64,000 nt of DNA from Simiduia litorea (GTDB lineage Bacteria; Pseudomonadota; Gammaproteobacteria; Pseudomonadales; Cellvibrionaceae), in NCBI RefSeq assembly GCF_042853465.1, contig NZ_AP031497.1:62001-126000 (forward strand). The letters run 5' to 3'. A model generated the notes under the pieces. That model worked only from the letters and a program-made list of their open reading frames with translations. It did not search any database and had not been told where the DNA came from. Below, one piece after another: positions 9,847 through 16,673 of this stretch (the stretch's first letter is position 1; each line of letters begins with the position of its first letter). The translations under genes were made by a program, and so were the position numbers.

Positions 9847-10127
9847 AAAAAATAGTAACTTTAGCCTGTCTTATGGGCGTGAGTACCCTTAGCGTTGGTC
9901 AAGACGTGACCTTAGGTACAACGGTGACAGGCAACCAAGAGCAACCAAAAGTTCTCTATATAATTCCGTGGCAAAACGCGGAGAGAAGTGGCGCATTAGA
10001 GGGCACGATGAACTCGGCGCTTTCAGATGTATTTCTATTGGTAGATCGGAATGAGCTAAAACGTGAAATTCATGTGATAGAAACGTTACTACCTGATACT
10101 AAAAGTCCAACTATTGTTGACAACTAA
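9843..10127 (+). CDS. Small periplasmic protein in the ExbB/ExbD operon
   Basis: 94 residues, starting in an ATGA overlap with the TPR lipoprotein gene. A signal peptide covers about 1-20 (MKKIVTLACLMGVSTLSVGQ). The mature part has a short conserved-looking stretch, PKVLYIIPWQNA, and little else. No family is recognised. Its place directly before exbB suggests a small accessory subunit of the envelope machine. Confidence 0.65.
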   Translation: MKKIVTLACLMGVSTLSVGQDVTLGTTVTGNQEQPKVLYIIPWQNAERSGALEGTMNSALSDVFLLVDRNELKREIHVIETLLPDTKSPTIVDN

Positions 10128-10150
10128 ACCCCAGCACTGAGGAACCTTCT

Positions 10151-10819
10151 ATGGATTTCATCAACACCATTCTTCGATTTTTTCAGGATGGCGGCACATT
10201 TATGTACCCCATTTCCCTCGTCCTCGTGATCGGGCTTGCCATCGCCATTGAGCGCTGGGTTTTTCTAACACATGCCAAAATCAGCAATAGACGTGCATTC
10301 GATCGTATATTGCCGCTCTTGGCAAAAGGCGAGTACAAAAAAGTTGTGTCTATGGGCAACACCGAAGATGCACCGGTTGCACGCATGGTTGCCTCTGGTG
10401 TTGCGCGTATGGCTGAATCACAGCGCCGCGACGACATCGAGTTGGCGATGGAAGAAGGTGTAATGGAAGCCGTGCCACGCTTGGAAAAGCGCACGCCTTA
10501 TTTAGCAACCTTGGCAAACATTGCGACCTTGTTAGGCCTCCTTGGTACCATTATCGGTTTGATCGCGGCATTTACCGCTGTTGCAAACGCCGATCCAACA
10601 GAAAAGGCCTCGCTCCTGTCGCAAAGTATTTCTGTCGCGATGAACACCACGGCTTTCGGTTTGATTGCGGCAATTCCGTTGTTACTTTTGCATGCGATGT
10701 TGCAAACCAAGACAACTGAAATTGTCGATAGCTTGGAAATGGCAGGCGTTAAGTGTTTAAACATCATGGCAAGCGCGCGCGCTGTGGTTACCAAAACACG
10801 CACGCAAGACCCAAGTTAA
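10151..10819 (+). CDS. MotA/TolQ/ExbB-family proton channel protein
   Basis: 222-residue inner-membrane protein of the ExbB/TolQ/MotA/AglR family, which forms the pentameric ring of proton-driven envelope motors. Three helices lie at about 16-36, 118-141 and 160-185, with the typical large cytoplasmic loop after the first. The signature segments LLGLLGTIIGLIAAF (helix 2) and MNTTAFGLIAAIP (helix 3) are present. GAGGAACC precedes the ATG. It is followed by two exbD-like genes and a TonB-like gene, so this is the motor core of the operon. Confidence 0.9.
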   Translation: MDFINTILRFFQDGGTFMYPISLVLVIGLAIAIERWVFLTHAKISNRRAFDRILPLLAKGEYKKVVSMGNTEDAPVARMVASGVARMAESQRRDDIELAMEEGVMEAVPRLEKRTPYLATLANIATLLGLLGTIIGLIAAFTAVANADPTEKASLLSQSISVAMNTTAFGLIAAIPLLLLHAMLQTKTTEIVDSLEMAGVKCLNIMASARAVVTKTRTQDPS

Positions 10820-10830
10820 TAACAGCAACG

Positions 10831-10846
10831 TTGGCGTTAGCGCCAA
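10831..10846 (+). other. Hairpin between exbB-like and exbD-like genes
   Basis: A perfect six-base inverted repeat, TTGGCG-TTAG-CGCCAA, lies in the only sizeable gap (97 bases) of this operon. No T-run follows, so it is not a standard terminator. It may mark a processing or stability element that sets the ratio of ExbB to the downstream subunits. Confidence 0.35.
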
Positions 10847-10916
10847 TCATTAGCGCTGCCTAAAAACTGCAGCACATTGAAAAACGTTACTGACTATTCT
10901 CACAAAGGTTTAACGC

Positions 10917-11471
10917 ATGTTGAGATCCAAACACAAACACAAGCCAGAGGCCGAGCTCGACATTACGTCGTTCATGAACCTCATGATCGTGCTCGTGCCC
11001 GTTTTGTTGCTCTCAATGGTGTTCGCTCATATTACCGTGTTGGATTTAAAGTTACCTGATTTAGCGGCAGACCCTGCGTCTAGCCCAGATACGCCAGATC
11101 AGTATTCATTGGAAGTGGTTATCTACCCTGAGGGGTTTGTGATAAACCAACCGGCGGGTCGTCGCTTAAGAAGCATTCCGGCTACCGATGAAGGTCAAGA
11201 CTATAAAAATCTTTCCGTGACACTTCAGGCTGTCAAACAGCGCCTCGAAGAAATCGGTAATGAAAAGCGTGACATCGTTGTGTTGTCGCAAAAAGATACA
11301 GATTATCAGACCCTCGTATCTGTCATGGACACAGTTCGATCCTTTAAAGCCGTTGTTGCAGCCAATGAAGTGGATGCCGCATTGTTTCCCGATGTCTCAT
11401 TGGGTGATGCACCGGTAAATATTAATTTCGATGCAACGCCTGTTGCTGAAACCGGAGGAGTTACACCATGA
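10917..11471 (+). CDS. ExbD/TolR-like protein lacking the protonatable Asp
   Basis: 184 residues: a short cytoplasmic tail, one helix (about 18-40) and a periplasmic domain. It aligns with ExbD over LDITSFMNLMIVL, which matches the E. coli segment INVTPFIDVMLVL. The Asp that carries protons in ExbD (D25) and TolR (D23) is Asn21 here, codon AAC. The mature domain retains the LDLKLPDL strand typical of ExbD. It overlaps the second exbD-like gene by four bases. The pair probably forms a heterodimer within the ExbB ring, with this subunit proton-inert. Confidence 0.85.
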   Translation: MLRSKHKHKPEAELDITSFMNLMIVLVPVLLLSMVFAHITVLDLKLPDLAADPASSPDTPDQYSLEVVIYPEGFVINQPAGRRLRSIPATDEGQDYKNLSVTLQAVKQRLEEIGNEKRDIVVLSQKDTDYQTLVSVMDTVRSFKAVVAANEVDAALFPDVSLGDAPVNINFDATPVAETGGVTP

Positions 11472-11983
11472 AACAATCCCTCCGCGCTAAGCGTATGGCT
11501 GCACATCACAAGCGTCAGAAGCAAGGTTCGAAACTCAACCTTGTTTCCCTGATGGATATTTTCACGATTTTAGTTTTCTTTTTGTTGGTTAACTCATCCG
11601 ATGTAGAAGTGCTGCAAACGGATAAGTCTATCGTGCTGCCGACTTCTAGTTCTGAGCAAATGCCTGATACCACATTAGTTGTGCGTATTAATGCCAACGA
11701 TTTAATTGTTGGTGGCAGAGCAGTTGCTAGAGTTGATGAAGTTATTGCCGCCAAAGGCAACGATATAGAAGCCCTCGCGTTGGAACTAAAATATTTAAGT
11801 GCAAAGGCTCGTCCGCTAACACCGGAAGAGCAAGTGAAAGGCCGCGCAGTCACCATTATGGGTGATAAAGCTATACCTTATACCTTGCTCAAAAAAGTGA
11901 TGGCAACCTGCGCTCAAAACGAATACCGCAATATTTCATTGGCCGTGTCTAAAGGCGATGAAAAAGCGGCTAGCGAAACTTGA
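11468..11983 (+). CDS. ExbD/TolR-like protein with intact Asp
   Basis: 171 residues with a basic N-terminus, one helix (about 28-44) and a periplasmic domain. The segment LNLVSLMDIFTILVFF keeps the essential Asp at residue 30, so this subunit can carry protons, unlike its upstream paralogue. Pairs of ExbD-like subunits also occur in the AglQ/AglS motor of Myxococcus. It starts in the stop of the first exbD-like gene and ends ten bases before the TonB-like gene. Confidence 0.88.
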   Translation: MKQSLRAKRMAAHHKRQKQGSKLNLVSLMDIFTILVFFLLVNSSDVEVLQTDKSIVLPTSSSEQMPDTTLVVRINANDLIVGGRAVARVDEVIAAKGNDIEALALELKYLSAKARPLTPEEQVKGRAVTIMGDKAIPYTLLKKVMATCAQNEYRNISLAVSKGDEKAASET

Positions 11984-11993
11984 GGCGGGGACT

Positions 11994-12950
11994 ATGCAAA
12001 AAACATTTATAGCAATTCCGCCAAGTCTACTTCTGCCATGGAGTTCACTGGAACACGACAACGAAGCATATATCAAGATTCTACGTATATTGTTAGTAGT
12101 CTTGTTGTTGCTGAGTATCATCGTTCCATTGATCAGTGTGCCAGAAATCGACCGGGAAAAAGCCGAGGCACTGCCACCGACCTTAGCCAAAATCATATTG
12201 GAAAAGCAGGCCTTGCCTCCGCCACCACCGCCTAAGCCGAAGGAGCCGGAAAAGCCCAAGGAAGAGCCTAAGCCGAAGGAAAAACCGAAAGAGCCTGAAA
12301 AGCCCAAGGAAAAACCGAAGGAAGTTGAGCCACCTAAACCCGATGTGGCAAAGGCGCGAGAAAAAGCCGCTGTGTCTGGGTTGTTGCAGTTCCAAGACGA
12401 CTTAATGGATATGCGCGAAGCCTTGGATGCTTCCGATATTGCCAGCGCCAACATTACCCGTGGTGCTGCCGAAGCTGAGAAAATGGACAGGTCCATGATT
12501 ACCAGCGGTGCTAAGTCTACCTCCGGTGGTATCAGTAGTGCGGCAGTCAGTCGTGAAACTGGCGGTGTTGCTTTGGGCGGGCGCGAAACAACAAAAGTTG
12601 ATTCGAAGTTGGCTGCTGGTGGCACTGAGGTTAAGGCAAGCAAAACTAACCGCGATGTATCCGGGCGTAGCGAAGAAGAAATCCGCCGCGTGATGGATAA
12701 AAACAAAGCGGCAATTTTTGCGATCTACAACCGTGCTTTGCGTCAAAATCCAACCCTTCAGGGTAAAGTTGTGGTGAAAATGGTTATTGAACCCAATGGC
12801 TCCGTATCGGCGGCGTCTATTGTGTCCAGTGATTTAAATGATCCCGATTTGGAAGGAAAGATTCTTTCGCGTTTGAAGTTAATTCGCTTTGCGGCGGACA
12901 ATGTGACTCAAACGTCGTTAAATTACTCTTTCGATTTCTTGCCCTATTAA
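11994..12950 (+). CDS. TonB/AgmX-type energy transducer protein
   Basis: 318 residues from the ATG at 11994, which has GAGGCGGGG upstream; an in-frame ATG at 11958 lies inside the preceding gene and is less likely. One helix (about 25-45) is followed by a Pro/Lys/Glu spacer of about 45 residues that starts with six prolines and repeats a KPKEKPKEPE-like unit. A Gly/Ser/Thr-rich stretch comes next, and then a C-terminal domain (about 220-318) starting at SEEEIRRVMDKNKAAIFAIY, which matches the AgmX/PglI and TonB-related C-terminal fold. It should couple the ExbB/ExbD motor to periplasmic TPR partners. No TonB-dependent receptor is in the operon. Confidence 0.82.
   Translation: MQKTFIAIPPSLLLPWSSLEHDNEAYIKILRILLVVLLLLSIIVPLISVPEIDREKAEALPPTLAKIILEKQALPPPPPPKPKEPEKPKEEPKPKEKPKEPEKPKEKPKEVEPPKPDVAKAREKAAVSGLLQFQDDLMDMREALDASDIASANITRGAAEAEKMDRSMITSGAKSTSGGISSAAVSRETGGVALGGRETTKVDSKLAAGGTEVKASKTNRDVSGRSEEEIRRVMDKNKAAIFAIYNRALRQNPTLQGKVVVKMVIEPNGSVSAASIVSSDLNDPDLEGKILSRLKLIRFAADNVTQTSLNYSFDFLPY
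12222..12346 (+). repeat. Degenerate tandem repeat coding the Pro/Lys/Glu linker
   Basis: Short units resembling aagccgaaggagccggaa recur imperfectly and encode the rigid Pro-Lys-Glu spacer of the TonB-like protein. Such coding repeats can change spacer length by slippage. The boundaries are approximate. Confidence 0.6.
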
Positions 12951-12951
12951 T

Positions 12952-12988
12952 AAAAAAGCCGTCAGCGTCAGTGCTGGCGGCTTTTTTA
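12952..12988 (+). terminator. Rho-independent terminator after the envelope-machine operon
   Basis: An A-run, the stem GCCGTCAGC / GCTGGCGGC (one G-T wobble), a six-base loop and a seven-base T-run follow the stop of the TonB-like gene at once. The A-run on the other side would also let it work in reverse. Confidence 0.88.
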
Positions 12989-13107
12989 TTGTTCAAGTTA
13001 AAATATATTTGCTGCACTCATTGACTCCTAACGGCTGGCCCTATTTACTGCCGCAATCGTGAGCTACCCTAATGTGGCATACTCAGATCACCCGCATAGG
13101 GACCCCA

Positions 13108-14775
13108 ATGCGCCGCTCTTTACGTCCTACTCTGTTACTGGCAATTGTGTTTTCCTTTGTCTCCTTATCTAGCCTTGCCGATGAGATGCTGCAACAGCGC
13201 ATAGAGGCATGGCAGTTGGGTTTCGCACCTTATGTACAAGCAGAACCCATCCGCAATAGCCAAGTGCTAATGGAGTTTTACCAGGCCAACGAGTTTGAAC
13301 CTATCTGGCTGGATCAAGGCAAACTCAATGAACAGGCATTGGCATTCATCGGCATATTAGGCGCGGTAGTGTCCGAAGGGCTATTGCCAGAGGACTACCA
13401 CTACCAGCAATTCCAATCGCCCGCACAATTTGCACCCATAGATTTAGAGTTAGCGTTGAGTGATGGCTTGCTGACGCTGGCCAGCCATCTCTTGGCTGGA
13501 AAAACAGAAGCCACACAATTTACCCCAGAGTGGAAAGCGAACCCAAGGCCGCGGCAACTAGAAGGTATATTGCCAAAAATAGCCGCAGGGACTGATATAA
13601 AACGTCTTCTCGACGAGGCGCGACCACAACAAATTCGCTATCGGCGTTTAATAGCGGTCGTTGAACAATATGCCCGGTTAACGGATAGGCCTTGGCCGCA
13701 ATTGGCTAACGCGCCCTCAATCAAAGCGGGCGCAAAGGACGAGCGAATTGTCGAAATTGCTGAGCGATTGAAGTTGTTGGGCGACCTAGACCCGGCTTGG
13801 TCTTCGAGCAGTTACGACCAAGAAATCATCGCCGCGGTAAAGCATTTTCAACTTCGACATGGCTTAAAAGAAGATGGCGATATAGGACGTGAAAGTTTTG
13901 CCGCGCTAAATATCTCCCCAGCCGAGCGATTAAAACAGCTCGTGGTTAATCTTGAGCGCTGGCGTTGGTTAGATAGTGATTTGGGCAATACCTTTGTAGT
14001 GGTCAATATTGCCGGCTTTGATTTACGGGTTATTGCCGACGGCGAAACAATTTTTCAGCAACCGGTGATCGTTGGTAGGGATTTTAGAAAAACCCCCGTG
14101 TTCAGCGATAAAATTCGCTACCTTGTGTTTAACCCAACCTGGACTGTGCCCTTTAAACTCGCGGTTGAAGACAAGTTACCAGAAATAAGAAAGAATCCAA
14201 ATTATCTACACGATTATGGTTTTACTGTGTACCAAGGTGGTACGTCCGACGTAGTTGATCCGGCAGTCGTTGACTGGTCTCTGGTTAATAGGCGAAATTT
14301 TAACTATCGCTTTGTTCAAGCACCAGGGCCGTTAAACGCGTTAGGGCAAGTGAAATTTATGTTTCCCAATGGCTTTGATGTTTATTTGCACGACACGCCA
14401 GCGCGCGAGTTATTTACCAACCATCAACGCGCTTTTAGCTCTGGCTGTATTCGCGTATTCAATCCCTTAGCATTGGCCGAGCTTCTGCTAAAAGATGATG
14501 GCTGGAATCGGGAAAAAATAGATCAACTTATCGAGAGCAGAGAGAGCAAAACTGTTTATCTGAAAAATCCAATACCTGTTCATATCGAGTACTGGACAGC
14601 TTGGGTCGATAGATCTGGGGTTATAAATTTTAGAAATGATATCTATAAGCGCGACGAGGCACTTTATGAGGCGCTCATCCAGCCCTTAGAAAAAAGTTTG
14701 GCGATAACCGTTAGTGGGAAAGTTGGGCAGGACGCAAATCAATCATCAGCTGAGGCTGAGGAAACTAATTTATGA
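13108..14775 (+). CDS. Murein L,D-transpeptidase, YcbB/LdtD type
   Basis: Forms 3-3 peptide cross-links in peptidoglycan. It has 555 residues from the ATG at 13108, chosen because AGGGA precedes it and a signal peptide follows (cleavage near SLADE). An in-frame ATG 36 bases upstream would put a non-signal tail on it. An N-terminal scaffold domain is followed by a peptidoglycan-binding domain (about 220-280, with HFQLRHGLKEDG) and the YkuD catalytic domain (about 295-480). The catalytic signature HDTPARELF ... SSGCIRVF places the nucleophilic Cys near residue 447. The stop overlaps the next gene, an M15-type peptidase, as in the E. coli ycbB-ycbK pair. Confidence 0.9.
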   Translation: MRRSLRPTLLLAIVFSFVSLSSLADEMLQQRIEAWQLGFAPYVQAEPIRNSQVLMEFYQANEFEPIWLDQGKLNEQALAFIGILGAVVSEGLLPEDYHYQQFQSPAQFAPIDLELALSDGLLTLASHLLAGKTEATQFTPEWKANPRPRQLEGILPKIAAGTDIKRLLDEARPQQIRYRRLIAVVEQYARLTDRPWPQLANAPSIKAGAKDERIVEIAERLKLLGDLDPAWSSSSYDQEIIAAVKHFQLRHGLKEDGDIGRESFAALNISPAERLKQLVVNLERWRWLDSDLGNTFVVVNIAGFDLRVIADGETIFQQPVIVGRDFRKTPVFSDKIRYLVFNPTWTVPFKLAVEDKLPEIRKNPNYLHDYGFTVYQGGTSDVVDPAVVDWSLVNRRNFNYRFVQAPGPLNALGQVKFMFPNGFDVYLHDTPARELFTNHQRAFSSGCIRVFNPLALAELLLKDDGWNREKIDQLIESRESKTVYLKNPIPVHIEYWTAWVDRSGVINFRNDIYKRDEALYEALIQPLEKSLAITVSGKVGQDANQSSAEAEETNL

Positions 14776-15728
14776 GTTTGAAATATCACCTGTTTGCTCG
14801 TTATGTAGCGTTTTGTGTGGCGTTGATCCCCGCAGTTGTGGAAGCTAACTTTGACGCTCATCGAGCGCCATTTCAGGTGGCACTCAATCAGCGCGTGATT
14901 TCCTATAGTACTAGCTTCCATGCAACCTTGCCTGGCCAGACCATCAATTTAACGTTTGATGAAAAAGATGATGATGCTTATAGCCTTGTCGCCAGTCAGC
15001 AAAGCATTAACTCAAAAGCTGGTTTAATTCGATATTTGGTTCCCTCAAAAAAAGGGCATTATTCACTTCAGATCAAAAAGCAAAATTCCGACGCCTCTAT
15101 CCAGCTACAGCTATTTGTTTTAGTGCCGAGCACAGAAATTAAAAATGGTAGTTTGAATGGCTACAAGATCGGTAATTATCCGGAGCCTTTACGAGGCCTC
15201 GCCGAATACCAAGCACCGGTGGGTTACATAGAAGTCACCAAGGATATCGAAAGCTTGAAAATATCTCCCCATTTCACGCTAGGTCAGTTTCTATGTAAAC
15301 AGGCCAGTGGTTACCCAAAGTACATCGTCTTACGGCCAAGATTACTGCAAAAGCTAGAGTTATTTTTAGAGGATATTAATAGTAAAGGCATCAGAGCAGA
15401 TGAATTAGTTGTAATGAGTGGCTATCGAACGCCGCATTACAATCGATCAATTGGTAATGTCTCGGCGAGCAGGCACCTCTATGGTGGCGCGGCGGATATC
15501 TTTGTCGATGTAAGTCCGAAAAATAACTATATGGATGATGTTAATGGCGACGGTAAAGTAACTGTTGCCGATGCGACCCATTTGTATCAAATAGCGGATA
15601 GCTTGGTGGCGCGTACAGGCCGCAAAGATCTAACGGGCGGCGTTGGCAAGTACGATAAAACCTCGAACCATGGGCCCTTTATTCATATTGATGTGCGCGG
15701 CACTAAGGCGCGTTGGAGCATTGAGTGA
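14772..15728 (+). CDS. M15-type (YcbK/DUF882-like) murein peptidase with EF-hand loop
   Basis: 318 residues, starting in an ATGA overlap with the L,D-transpeptidase gene. A signal peptide covers about 1-25. The first half is beta-rich. The second half is a DUF882/M15 domain with metal ligands visible as SRHLYGGAAD (His235, Asp242) and GPFIHIDVRG (His305). Between the ligands is a loop, DVNGDGKVTVAD (256-267), with Asp/Asn at positions 1, 3, 5 and 12. This matches a dockerin or EF-hand calcium site and is not part of the YcbK core as I know it. The enzyme probably trims murein peptides in step with the transpeptidase. Confidence 0.8.
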   Translation: MSLKYHLFARYVAFCVALIPAVVEANFDAHRAPFQVALNQRVISYSTSFHATLPGQTINLTFDEKDDDAYSLVASQQSINSKAGLIRYLVPSKKGHYSLQIKKQNSDASIQLQLFVLVPSTEIKNGSLNGYKIGNYPEPLRGLAEYQAPVGYIEVTKDIESLKISPHFTLGQFLCKQASGYPKYIVLRPRLLQKLELFLEDINSKGIRADELVVMSGYRTPHYNRSIGNVSASRHLYGGAADIFVDVSPKNNYMDDVNGDGKVTVADATHLYQIADSLVARTGRKDLTGGVGKYDKTSNHGPFIHIDVRGTKARWSIE

Positions 15729-15744
15729 TTGATCGGCTGTTGAA

Positions 15745-16422
15745 TTAGAACGCCAAAGTAAAACCCGCACGCCAGTTAAAATTTTGCGTGCGGGAAAGTT
15801 CAGCGTCTAAAATATCTCGGGTGCGGCCGTAGCTATTAATCCAATTGATGCCCACATAGGGTTTGAATACTGGGTTAACGATGTACCTTAATCTCAGCCC
15901 GACCTCTAAGGTGCTAAGACCTTCGCCAATAGAGGTGTCAATGTCGTCGTTGCCGAAAAACGTCAGCTCCGCTTTAGGAATGAGTTTCAATCGTGGCGTG
16001 ATTTCGAAAAAATGCTCAGCGCCGAGCAACAGACTTTGATTGGCGTCATTTGCAAAAGCCGTGGCTTCCAGTGCAGTGCCGCTTTCCGTTTCACCGGTAA
16101 AAGAGATTACACCCCAGTTGCGGGTGGGCTCCGGATAGCTATCAGCCCTCACGCCAGCCCTAAAGACCCAGCTGTCATTTATGCCGGTTTGGCCAAGCAG
16201 CTGAATTTCGTGAGCGTTTTCTCTTTCGTCGAAAAGCGCAGCGGATGTTTTAAAAACCAAGGCGTTATCGGCAGCGTTACCCAAAAATATTTCGCCATCC
16301 CAAAGCCCTACCCCTTGGCTGCGCCATTCTACTAAATCGAATTCACCCGACAGTATGGCCTCTTCACTATCGGCAAAGGCTACTGTGCTGAACAACAAAA
16401 AAGAAATAAAAATTATTCGCAT
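15745..16422 (-). CDS. CopB/PcoB-like outer-membrane protein
   Basis: 225 residues with a signal peptide (about 1-17), followed by alternating beta strands that end in aromatic Phe, the mark of an outer-membrane barrel. The pattern (ELQLLGQ-type strands, LGAEHFFEITPRLKLIPKAE, YVGINWINSYGRTRD near the end) fits the copper-resistance protein B family. The Met/His-rich N-terminal metal-binding region of classical CopB is absent, and there is no copA or copper regulator beside it. A role in copper export is therefore tentative. It is convergent with the upstream peptidase gene, with no obvious terminator between them. Confidence 0.75.
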   Translation of the reverse strand: MRIIFISFLLFSTVAFADSEEAILSGEFDLVEWRSQGVGLWDGEIFLGNAADNALVFKTSAALFDERENAHEIQLLGQTGINDSWVFRAGVRADSYPEPTRNWGVISFTGETESGTALEATAFANDANQSLLLGAEHFFEITPRLKLIPKAELTFFGNDDIDTSIGEGLSTLEVGLRLRYIVNPVFKPYVGINWINSYGRTRDILDAELSRTQNFNWRAGFTLAF

Positions 16423-16604
16423 TACGTTGGCTGACCTCGATTTTACTGATTAATCACCTATAAAAAGCGTGACTAGTACGGGCTGGCTATAAACTCGCGG
16501 AGTGTGCCTAGATGAGGTCAAATACTCAACCTGAATTATCCCCAGCGGGTAAGTTTTAAACATTTGCCTAGCAAGTCCAGAAATACTGTCATCCGAGTCA
16601 TTGG

Positions 16605-16625
16605 TGCCAATGGGAATCATTGGCA
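16605..16625 (+). promoter_or_regulatory. Inverted repeat upstream of the molybdopterin oxidoreductase gene
   Basis: TGCCAAT-GGGAATC-ATTGGCA is a perfect seven-base inverted repeat about 50 bases before the start codon, in the divergent region between the CopB-like gene and the oxidoreductase gene. It overlaps a second dyad, ATTGG-TG-CCAAT. It could be an operator; no regulator is known. Confidence 0.35.
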
Positions 16626-16673
16626 TATAGGGTTAGTATAGGCGGCAATGGATTGACGATTAGGCGAATAAGA

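Noticed and set aside
11936..12706. Long open frame on the minus strand opposite the TonB-like gene
   Set aside because: It is the antisense of a Pro/Lys/Glu-coding region with biased codons; it has no domain, and the plus strand has a clear operon gene.
15745..16422. CopB-like gene as part of a copper-resistance operon
   Set aside because: The Met/His-rich region is absent, and no copA, copC or regulator is near. The fold fits but the role is not supported.
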